Shown here piece by piece: positions 1-6,800 of a stretch of DNA of 27,880 nucleotides; within the stretch, counting starts at the first letter, position 1; the number at the start of each line of letters is the position of its first letter. The notes below the pieces were generated by a model that saw only the letters and a program-made list of their open reading frames with translations, was not told the DNA's origin and made no database searches. The position numbers and the translations under genes are program-made. This DNA is from JAHJGG01 sp041658785 (GTDB lineage: Bacteria > Patescibacteriota > Patescibacteriia > Magasanikbacterales > UBA922), in assembly GCA_041658785.1 (NCBI GenBank), contig JBAZZL010000013.1:1-27880 (forward strand). Direction: 5' to 3'.

Positions 1-113
1 GTGAAGCACCTAGGGTCGTTTGGCTGCGCGCTGGCCATGCCGATGCCGGGCAATAACAAAACAAACAGCGCGGTTAGAGTTAAAAAATATTTTGTCTTAA
101 CATTAATATCCAT
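1..113 (-). CDS. Exported protein of unknown function, 5' end only
   Basis: The gene starts at an ATG on the minus strand (113-111) and runs off the left edge after 37 codons. The visible part is a classic signal peptide: a short Lys-containing start (MDINVKTK), a hydrophobic core (YFLTLTALFVLLPGIG) and an AxA-type cleavage site at about residues 27-29 (ASA), followed by QPNDPRCF. It lies downstream of the DsbA-like gene on the same strand, so both products are probably handled at or outside the membrane. The 162-bp gap holds a palindrome and short tandem repeats, and I see no Shine-Dalgarno. Too little remains to assign a family. Confidence 0.6.
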   Translation of the reverse strand, partial: MDINVKTKYFLTLTALFVLLLPGIGMASAQPNDPRCF

Positions 114-126
114 AATTTTAATAAAT

Positions 127-154
127 AACAAATTACAAATAACAAATTACAAAT
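127..154. repeat. Two exact copies of a 14-bp AT-rich repeat
   Basis: AACAAATTACAAAT occurs twice head to tail (127-140 and 141-154), itself built of two related 7-mers. It lies just upstream of the partial exported gene. A further short tandem tract with a 10-bp period (ATTTCTCTAT-like) covers about 224-262, just past the dsbA stop codon. Confidence 0.85.
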
Positions 155-174
155 ATCTATTTATTTTTTATTTC

Positions 175-208
175 TCCCGCAGTAAGCGGGATCCCGCTTA
201 CTGCGGGA
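175..208. repeat. Perfect 34-bp GC-rich palindrome
   Basis: The stretch is a perfect palindrome centred on GGGATCCC, with arms starting TCCCGCAGTAAGCGGG. It stands out in a very AT-rich spacer between two minus-strand genes. It could fold into a strong hairpin downstream of the DsbA-like gene, but no clear T-run follows on either strand. I read it as a REP-like dispersed palindrome rather than a proven terminator. Confidence 0.8.
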
Positions 209-275
209 CAATTTATTTCCACATTATTTCTCTATATTTCTCTATATTTCTCTATTTCCTATTTCGTTCTCGTAT

Positions 276-1031
276 TCATTTTTCCATTTCTTTGAGAATA
301 ATATTATCCCATTGTTCTTTCGTCATCACTCCTTCAATTTTTTTATTATTCACAAAGTATGTCGGCGTGCCTCGCACGCCGAGTTCTAGGCCATCACGCA
401 GGTCTTGTTGGACTTGATTGACAAATTTTTTTCCATCCAGGCAGGCGGTGAATATTTTTTCATTCAGACCAAGCTCTTTGGCGTAAGTGGAGAGAGAGGT
501 TTTGGTTAATTTTTTTTGTTCAAATACCGCGTTATAATAATCCCAAAATTTATTCTGTTCGCGCGCGCATTCCGCGGCCAGGCTGGCGTCTAGAGAAGAC
601 GGATGTATTGTGCTCAAGGGAAAATGTTTAAAAATCACTTGGATAACCGGCTCGTACTTTAGGGCTGCTTCTTTGAAGATCGGATAAGATTCTTGGGAAA
701 AAGGACATTCAAAATCAAGAAAAGCGACGATTGTTATTGGCGCGGCCGCGTCTCCAAAAGTCGGGTTGTTCGGGCGGATAAAAGCGGCGATATCTTTTTC
801 AAGAATGGATGCCGAGGGTGTTTTCGCGAGTGATTCATCGATGGTAAAATGGTGGCTGAATTGTTGTTCAAATTTTTCTATTTTTTCTGACTCCGCGAAT
901 TTTAATTGCCAGCTGTAGTAGCCAAACAGAACCGCAAAAACCGCCATGACTGAAAGGAATATAATTAGAATTATTAAAAAAATAAGGCCGCTTAATGTTT
1001 TGTACCATGGTTTGCGGGAAGCATTTTGCAT
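276..1031 (-). CDS. Membrane-anchored DsbA-like thioredoxin-fold protein, single active-site Cys
   Basis: The 251-residue protein has an N-terminal membrane anchor (about residues 15-38) and then a DsbA/thioredoxin_4-type domain on the outer face. The family oxidises, reduces or isomerises disulfides of exported proteins. The active-site strand reads FLDFECPFS, and the cis-proline loop reads GTPTYFVN near the C-terminus. The usual CxxC is reduced to C109-P-F-S, so only one redox Cys remains; the other two Cys are in helices. A monothiol or binding role is therefore likelier than classic oxidation. The start codon is the only reasonable ATG, and it is 6 bp from the edge of an inserted MITE-like element, so its transcription or translation signals must lie in that element. 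It precedes another exported-protein gene on the same strand. Confidence 0.85.
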   Translation of the reverse strand: MQNASRKPWYKTLSGLIFLIILIIFLSVMAVFAVLFGYYSWQLKFAESEKIEKFEQQFSHHFTIDESLAKTPSASILEKDIAAFIRPNNPTFGDAAAPITIVAFLDFECPFSQESYPIFKEAALKYEPVIQVIFKHFPLSTIHPSSLDASLAAECAREQNKFWDYYNAVFEQKKLTKTSLSTYAKELGLNEKIFTACLDGKKFVNQVQQDLRDGLELGVRGTPTYFVNNKKIEGVMTKEQWDNIILKEMEK

Positions 1032-1037
1032 ATTTTA

Positions 1038-1245
1038 CTTTGAATTACGAAACTCACAAAACTGTCATTCCGAGCGAAGTGAATCCCGATTCGCATCGGG
1101 ATGAACGCAGCCGAGGAATCCCTTAACGCATGTAATATAATAGGTGCTGTTGTATATTCACTCGTTAAGGGATTCCTCGGCTCCGTCCCGATGCGAATCG
1201 GAACTCCGCTCGGAATGACAATTTTAGGAGTTTCGTAATTCAAAG
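1038..1245. mobile_element. MITE-like element with 18-bp terminal inverted repeats and 8-bp target duplication
   Basis: The ends are a perfect 18-bp inverted repeat, CTTTGAATTACGAAACTC at 1038-1055 and its complement at 1228-1245. The flanks are an exact 8-bp direct repeat, ATATTTTA (1030-1037 and 1246-1253), as expected of a target-site duplication. The interior is a long imperfect hairpin beginning TGTCATTCCGAGCG with a loop of roughly 25 bp. Its left inner arm (1063-1133) matches the right arm of the nuclease-bearing element at 14525-14595 in inverse orientation, 69 of 71 bases. It carries no ORF of its own. The insertion touches the start codon of the DsbA-like gene. Confidence 0.85.
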
Positions 1246-1294
1246 ATATTTTATAATAATGAAGTATAGCACATTTTTATTTAAAACGGGAATA

Positions 1295-1323
1295 TTGACA
1301 AAAAAACTGTTTTTTATTATAAT
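1295..1323 (+). promoter_or_regulatory. Consensus sigma-70-type promoter for rpsB
   Basis: TTGACA (1295-1300) and TATAAT (1318-1323) are both perfect consensus hexamers with a 17-bp spacer. Transcription would begin near 1330, giving a leader of about 85 nt. The leader contains CCTCCCC (1362-1368), which could pair with GGGGCGG (1381-1387) or with the G-run just before the ribosome binding site (1393-1399). That is compatible with a translational control hairpin, but I cannot show one. Confidence 0.85.
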
Positions 1324-1415
1324 ATCGCCACTTAATCTATCTCTCACCTTTTGCAATTTTTCCTCCCCAATTTTATAATCGGGGCGGCAGAAGGGGGGGT
1401 TAAAAGGAAAAATTT

Positions 1416-2126
1416 ATGAAAATACCAAGCATTCTAGAGATGCTTCAGGCCGGCATCCACTTTGGGCACCAAACATCGCGTTGGCATCCAAAGATGAAGG
1501 AGTACATTTTTGCGGAACGTTCCGGCGTTCATATTCTCGATCTGGAGAAGACGCAAACCAAACTTCAAGAGGTTCTTGACGCGGTAAAGCAAATGGCGGC
1601 GGAAGGCAAGAAAATATTGTTTATCAGCACCAAGCCGCAGGCAAAGGAGATAGTAAAAAACGCGGCAATAGCGTGCGGCATGCCTTATTTGGTTAATAGA
1701 TGGGTGGGCGGGCTTTTGACCAATTTTACAGAAATAAAAAGGCTGATCAATAAATATCTTTCATTGAAAGAACAGCAGGCAAGCGGAGAGTTGGCAAAGT
1801 ATACAAAAAAAGAACAGCTTGATATCGCGAGACAGCTTGAAGATATGGATAAGTCGCTTGCCGGGCTTTCCAGCCTTGATAAATTGCCAGACGCGCTTTT
1901 TGCGCCGGCGATGCAAAAAGAGAAAACCGCAGTTACCGAGGCGATTAGGATGGGAGTGCCAATTATCGCTGTCTGCGACTCAAACGCTGATCCGACAAAA
2001 GCGAACTATGTTATTCCCGCAAACGATGATGCGGTTAAATCCATTCAGATGATAGTCGGGCTTATGTCCGAGGCGATTAAAGAAGGAAGGGAAGATTTTG
2101 AGAAGAAACAAAGCGTGGTTAAATGA
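1416..2126 (+). CDS. rpsB: 30S ribosomal protein S2 (uS2)
   Basis: The 236-residue product is a full-length bacterial S2, a component of the 30S subunit head/body interface that helps recruit S1 where present. Diagnostic stretches are the N-terminal LEMLQAGIHFGHQTSRWHPK, FISTKPQAKEIV, NRWVGGLLTNF, and the C-terminal GVPIIAVCDSNADP with IPANDDAVKSI. The ATG at 1416 is preceded by AAGGA seven bases upstream, one of the few genes here with a recognisable ribosome binding site. A consensus promoter lies 93 bp upstream of the start codon, and tsf follows on the same strand after an unusually long 368-bp spacer. Confidence 0.97.
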   Translation: MKIPSILEMLQAGIHFGHQTSRWHPKMKEYIFAERSGVHILDLEKTQTKLQEVLDAVKQMAAEGKKILFISTKPQAKEIVKNAAIACGMPYLVNRWVGGLLTNFTEIKRLINKYLSLKEQQASGELAKYTKKEQLDIARQLEDMDKSLAGLSSLDKLPDALFAPAMQKEKTAVTEAIRMGVPIIAVCDSNADPTKANYVIPANDDAVKSIQMIVGLMSEAIKEGREDFEKKQSVVK

Positions 2127-2132
2127 CGAAGA

Positions 2133-2160
2133 GAAATTGGAAATTGGAAATTGGAGATTT
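2133..2160. repeat. Heptamer tandem array (GAAATTG) after rpsB
   Basis: Three exact GAAATTG units (2133-2153) and one variant begin 6 bp after the rpsB stop. Related GAAATTA and GAAATTG units reappear at about 2430 and 2480 in the same spacer and in the large array after eno. Confidence 0.8.
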
Positions 2161-2170
2161 TGGAGATTAA

Positions 2171-2255
2171 GGAATGACGAAATAAGTCCCTCGCGGGACG
2201 AATTTCGTTACCGCTAGCATAACAAATTTCGCCGCGAGGCTCAATTTGTCATTCC
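2171..2255. repeat. Inverted repeat bounded by GGAATGAC/GTCATTCC
   Basis: The element starts GGAATGACGAAAT and ends ATTTGTCATTCC. Inside, GTCCC-TCGC-GGGAC forms a small hairpin, and CCTCGCGG (2189-2196) pairs with CCGCGAGG (2232-2239). The GGAATGAC ends recall the TGTCATTCC ends of the larger elements at 1063 and 14184, but the interior differs. Confidence 0.7.
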
Positions 2256-2271
2256 TTTAAATCAATTTATT

Positions 2272-2377
2272 CCCCATGAGCTTGCTTTGGGGTTTCCTTG
2301 CAGGGAAGAGTTTGAGAAACCGTAGGTTTTTCAAAAAATACTTCCTTGATGGATACCCCGTCAGCTTGCTGCGGGGT
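2272..2377. repeat. Paired hairpins sharing an AGCTTGCT loop
   Basis: Two hairpins carry the same loop word: CCCC...GGGG at 2272-2292 and ACCCCG...CGGGGT at 2355-2377, both around AGCTTGCT. Between them, GGTTTC (2291-2296) pairs with GAAACC (2316-2321). The forward frame through the region has two stops and no start I can use, so I see no gene here. It occupies the middle of the rpsB-tsf spacer. Confidence 0.6.
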
Positions 2378-2439
2378 CGTTCATTATTCCAGAATTGAAA
2401 AAATATCTGAGGAAGAACAACCTGCTAATTAGAAATTAG

Positions 2440-2476
2440 TCCGCCAGCTCACGAAGGAGTCCTTTGGACTGGCGGA
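2440..2476. repeat. Hairpin TCCGCCAG/CTGGCGGA directly upstream of tsf
   Basis: An 8-bp stem (2440-2447 with 2469-2476) encloses a second inverted repeat, AAGGA-G-TCCTT (2454-2464). It ends 18 bp before the tsf start codon, so if transcribed it would sit in the tsf leader. Confidence 0.65.
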
Positions 2477-2494
2477 TGAAAATTGGAAATATTT

Positions 2495-3145
2495 ATGGAC
2501 ACAAATACTCAAGACATTGCTAAATTACGCGCGCAGACTGGCGCGGGGATGATGGATTGCAAAAAAGCGCTGGAAGAAGCGGGCGGAGGCATTGATAAGG
2601 CGGTTGATATTCTTCGGGAAAAAGGCATTGCCAAAGCTGCCAAGCGCGCCGGGAAGATCGCGGCTGAAGGCGTTGTCGCCAGCTATATTCACGCTGGCGG
2701 GAAAACGGGTGTATTGTTGGAGATTAATTGCGAGACAGATTTTGTGGCCAAGACAGAAAGTTTTCAGAATTTGGTAAAAGATATCGCAATGCATATCGCG
2801 GCATCTTCGCCGAGATATATATCTAGCGAGGATGTTTTGCCTGATGAGAGAGAAAAAGAAAAAGAAATATATCGCGCGCAATTAAAAACAGAGGGCAAGC
2901 CAAATGATATTATTGAAAAAATCATAGAAGGCAAGCTGAAGAAGTTTTACAGCGAGGCATGTCTGTTGGAACAGCCCTTTATAAAAGATGAAGATAAGAC
3001 AATAGGACAGCTGCTGATAGAAAAAACATCGGAGATTGGGGAAAAAATAACAGTGCGCAGATTTGCCAGGTATGAATTGGGCGAAGGGATTGAAAAAAAG
3101 AAATGTGATTTTGTCGCAGAGGTAGAAGAACAGCTAGCGTCCTGA
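2495..3145 (+). CDS. tsf: Translation elongation factor Ts
   Basis: EF-Ts is the nucleotide-exchange factor that regenerates EF-Tu-GTP. The start at ATG 2495 gives 216 residues. The N-terminal UBA-like domain reads DIAKLRAQTGAGMMDCKKAL. The core then carries VLLEINCETDFVAKT, the EF-Tu contact region, and a C-terminal dimerisation part ending FVAEVEEQLAS. An upstream in-frame TTG at 2483 would add four residues but is less plausible than the ATG, which matches the usual family N-terminus. Only a weak GGA precedes the start. A strong terminator lies 26 bp after the stop codon, so tsf ends the rpsB-tsf unit. Confidence 0.97.
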   Translation: MDTNTQDIAKLRAQTGAGMMDCKKALEEAGGGIDKAVDILREKGIAKAAKRAGKIAAEGVVASYIHAGGKTGVLLEINCETDFVAKTESFQNLVKDIAMHIAASSPRYISSEDVLPDEREKEKEIYRAQLKTEGKPNDIIEKIIEGKLKKFYSEACLLEQPFIKDEDKTIGQLLIEKTSEIGEKITVRRFARYELGEGIEKKKCDFVAEVEEQLAS

Positions 3146-3170
3146 ATTAGTGAACAAGCAATATAGAATA

Positions 3171-3207
3171 AAAAGACCTCATGCGGCCAATGAGGTCTTT
3201 TAATTTT
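3171..3207 (+). terminator. Rho-independent terminator after tsf
   Basis: AAAAGACCTCAT (3171-3182) and ATGAGGTCTTTT (3190-3201) form a perfect 12-bp stem with a 7-nt loop, followed by TAATTTT. It closes the rpsB-tsf transcript. Confidence 0.9.
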
Positions 3208-3217
3208 AATTATTGCC

Positions 3218-3517
3218 GCGACAGTCCTCTGTTTGGGTGGTAGTCCGACAACTCTTCCTCTGTCTCCTGGGACGGCGGTAGTCCGTCAACTCTATCCCTG
3301 TCCCTTTCCCTTATGAAAGGGAAAGGGAACCTGTTAAGTAAGTTTAACTTTATTCAATCGTCAATCATTTTTCCTTTAAAAAGAGAAGAGAGACAGCGAT
3401 TGAGTTAAAAATGAACCCTCTTAACGAGTCCTCCTTCCCTTCATAAGGGAAGGAGACAGAGGATGAGTTGTCGGACTACCGCGTTGATCGGTTTTTCACC
3501 CAACAGGGGACTGTCGC
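3218..3517. mobile_element. 300-bp inverted-repeat element, family 2 (copy 1)
   Basis: The outer ends are near-perfect inverted repeats (GCGACAGTCCTCTGTTTGGG at the left, its complement with small differences at 3497-3517). The core, 3277-3480, begins GGTAGTCCGTCAAC and ends GTTGTCGGACTACC. It holds two strong hairpins, CCCTTTCCCTTATGAAAGGG-like on the left and CTTCCCTTCATAAGGGAAG-like on the right. An extra copy of the right arm in inverse orientation sits at 3239-3268. The same core recurs at 12938-13076, downstream of the giant gene. No ORF and no clear target duplication were found. Confidence 0.75.
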
Positions 3518-3539
3518 CGAACGCCATTTTGTCATCAAC

Positions 3540-3569
3540 TTGTCATTCCCGCCTCCGCGGGAATGACAA
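3540..3569. repeat. REP-like hairpin TTGTCATTCCCGC
   Basis: A 13-bp perfect stem (3540-3552 with 3557-3569) closes on a 4-nt loop. It is followed at about 3579-3590 by TTTCGTAATTCA, the word that forms the outer end of the MITE-like element at 1038-1245. It could be a partial or decayed relative of that element. Confidence 0.75.
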
Positions 3570-3616
3570 ATAATGACGTTTCGTAATTCACAGCATATTA
3601 GCGCTCGTTACATTTG

Positions 3617-3689
3617 TTATTATTAGGACTTGCGTGTTTAGCATTAACCCCGGAATGACATTGACGCCAAACGCATAACCTAATAATAA
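3617..3689. repeat. 73-bp inverted repeat with TTATTATTAGG ends
   Basis: TTATTATTAGG (3617-3627) is complementary to CCTAATAATAA (3679-3689), and the pairing continues imperfectly inwards. It ends 30 bp upstream of the surface-protein promoter, so it may be an insertion next to that promoter. Confidence 0.7.
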
Positions 3690-3719
3690 GAACTTATGCA
3701 CAGATGTTAGCACAACTAA

Positions 3720-3748
3720 TTGTTGACAACTTAAAAAAGTGTTATAAT
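3720..3748 (+). promoter_or_regulatory. Putative promoter of the giant surface-protein gene
   Basis: A perfect TATAAT (3743-3748) has TTGTTG (3720-3725) at 17 bp. A better TTGACA (3723-3728) lies only 14 bp away, so which -35 is used is unclear. The leader would be about 140 nt, AT-rich, and contains a small inverted repeat near 3782-3800 (GTGTTAC...). I see no Shine-Dalgarno before ATG 3897. Confidence 0.65.
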
Positions 3749-3896
3749 AGTTTTGAATTATTCTTCTAATCTAAAAATTTTTGTGTTACTGGGTAAGACA
3801 CAAGAGATAATAAAATTTATCTTTTAAAATAAAGATGGTGTTTTTTGCATTACTTTTTAAAATTTTTAATTCATAATTTTTTAATTCATAAACAGT

Positions 3897-6800
3897 ATGA
3901 GTATGTTGTATCAATTTCTACGCCAAAGCATGCGTCCGCGCTTGAAAGTTGCCAATCGTTTGATGCGCGCTTTTTTAATTTTCACCACTATTTTGTGGTC
4001 AGCGGGAATTTCTTTTTTAATCCCTCAAACGGCTTACGCGGCTATTACCGCCACCGGCGCTTTTGATTTGATTCCTCCAGGCGGCATGATGGCTCCGGCC
4101 AGCAGTTTTGATATGCCGTTGATCCGTTTCGCGTTAAACGCGTCTGACTCGGAAACCCTTTTAAGCGTGGCCGTGACCATTGCTAATAATACCGGCCCCG
4201 CGGTCACTGATAACGCCTTGGCCGATCACATTAGAGAACTGAAAGTTTGGAAAGACAGTAATGGCAATAATTATTTTGATCCGCAGAGCGATAGTTTGGC
4301 CGGCACATTGGCGGTAGTAAAAGTGACTACCAGCACCTCGGTTATTACTACCGGCAGTAATAATACTCTGGCTGTTACTGGTGATCCGGCGACCAGTTTT
4401 TTTGTGACTATCTCCACTGATTCTACTTGGGCGGCGCCAGATTCTATTTTGGTTTACATGGCCGCTAATGGAATTATTACTTCAGTCGTTTCGCCAACTG
4501 TTACCGCGTTGAACGGTACCAAGGCTATTAGCGCCGGCGGTGGCGGAGGTTGGGGCGGTTTTAGCGTGTCTAATGTCGCTTATGTTAATGCCACCACTGT
4601 AGATGTTACTTTTACTGATTTTTTGGATCTAAACACTGGTGTAGCCACTTCTACTCTCAATTATTCTTTTAGCGGCGCGGGCGCGTCAGCCGTAACTTCG
4701 GTGACGGTTTTGCCGGATAACAAATCTGTTCGGGTAAGCGCCAGCGGCGCCACCTTGGTTTCTACGGGAACAAGTTTGATTGCCGTAAGCGCTGATGTAA
4801 AAAGCACTATGGGCATGGCCAATGCCAACATCAGCCCAACAGTTATTTATAGCGGTGTCAAGCCTTTGGCTATTTCGGAAATTCAGGCTGGCACGGCTTC
4901 GGATCAGTTTGATGAGTTTGTGGAAATTTATAATCTTTCCGGCGGTATTGTCCCCACTTCCAGTTTAAAATTGCATATTATCAACGCGGCAGGCACAGTT
5001 GATAATAATGTAACTTTGACCTGGCGCAACAATGGCGCGGGCATTCCCGCGCGAGGATTCCTTTTGATTGCTCCGGCTTCTGCTTCCGCTGCCGGCGCGG
5101 CAGACGCTGTTTATGCCACCTCTACTTTGTCTATTGTGCCCAATGGCGCTTTATATATCAGCAATAGCGCTGCTTCTTCCACCGCTCTTTTAGACAAGGT
5201 TTGCTGGGGCGCTCATCCGGTAACTGCTAATTGCGATGGCGGAGCGGCTAGCGCTTTAATTAACAACGGGCAATCAATTGAACGCAAAGCTCTGAATGAT
5301 TCCACGCCAACGACTTTGGCCGCGGGGGGTACTCACGCGGCGCAAGGCAATGGCATTGATACGCAGAATAATAATTTTGATTTTGTGGCGCGCGCTGTTC
5401 CGCTTCCACAAAGTGCTGCCAGCCTTGCTGAAGCTCCTAATTTGGGTTCTTGGGGCGGGGACAACAATCAGGCGCCAAATATTCAGTCCGCGCCGATTTT
5501 TACCGCGAGCGCCAGTTCAACTTTTAATGTAGTCGCTAGAATTTCCGATGATGGCGGCGCTCCACCCGCGGCTAATACCCAGTTGATTTTTTGTACTGAT
5601 GATACCAATACCTGCCAGCCAAGTTCATCAACACCGATTTATGGCGTAAGTATTGGCGCTGGTTGGTATAAGTTTACGCCTACCACCACTCCTTGGAATA
5701 ATTTTAAAAATTATTTTAGATATTATCTCCAAGCGGCTGATTCAGTGATCCCTGCCAAGACTAGAGTCTTTACCAATGATCCAAGTTTTGATTCCGTAAC
5801 TTATAATACTAGCGGCACCGGCATTCAGACGGCCGCGTTGCAAATATCCAAGGCTTTATCAGTCAATGTCAGTCAAGGCAATCTCGGTACTGCCACGATT
5901 TCCGGCACAGTGAATGATAGTTCAAACGCCGGTGTTGGCGGCGCTACGGTTTGGATTGACGGCAAGCAGTTTGCCGCCACTACTGGCAATGATGGCACTT
6001 TTAGTTTCACTAATGTCGGTCCATCCGGCGGTATGCAAGTTAAGGTCGCCAAAGATGGTTATGTTGATCAATCAATTTCCACTTTCTTGCCGCCGACCGG
6101 TTTGGTCAGCCTTGGCACGATGACTCTTTATAGCGGTAATATGGGCCAAGGCGGTGATTATAATATGCCGCGCGTGGTCAGTTCTTTCCCAATGCCCGGG
6201 ATGATGGGTTTCCCAACTCAATCTCCGTCTGGCGGCGCGCCTACAATGGATATCACTTTTAGTAAAGCCATGGATACAACCACCATCGTTGATACTGATG
6301 CCAGCAACGCGGGCTCTAATATCTATCTCACTGAAGCAGGGAGTGATACCAAAATGGGCGGATCAGCGGCCATGATACCGGGCTCTACAACGCAGGCAAG
6401 ATTTACGCCAACCGCTACTCTGACCGCTGGCAGGGGTTATACATTATTTATTACTCCCGGCGCCAAAGATACTGTAGGCAATCCAGTGAGCGGCAATGGA
6501 CCTGGCGGCGCTTATGTCCTAATGTTTTCTACCGCGAGCGGAATGTTTAGCGCGCCTGGCGCAGTTACGGGTTTTGGCACTGGCAATTCTTTTCCGCCGT
6601 ATGTAGTAGGCAGTCAGCCGGTACCGGGCAAAGTTAATGTATCACTCAATAGCAAGGCCTTTGTTACTTTTTCCGAAGCCATACAGAATACAGATGCTAA
6701 TTTGGCCAATGTCAAATTATACAAAGTTACTGGCGCGAATACGGCCAGCGAATCAGAAAGTTTAGTTGCCGCCGCCAACAGTTTGGACGCCAGTAATAAA

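Noticed and set aside
1..417. A 138-codon plus-strand frame at the left edge
   Set aside because: It is antisense to the exported-protein start and the DsbA-like gene, and it runs through palindromes and low-complexity spacer.
1008..1060. A promoter for the DsbA-like gene in the element end (TTGTGA, 16 bp, TAAAAT)
   Set aside because: The -10 box touches the ATG, so transcription would start inside the coding region.
992..1243. An 83-codon minus-strand frame (NYETPKIVIPSGVPIRIG...) as a gene
   Set aside because: It is the translation of the inverted-repeat element at 1038-1245, with no conserved domain and no ribosome binding site.
3723..3748. TTGACA-TATAAT as the exact surface-protein promoter
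   Set aside because: The two perfect hexamers are only 14 bp apart, too close for a normal sigma-70 promoter. TTGTTG at 17 bp is kept as the likelier -35.
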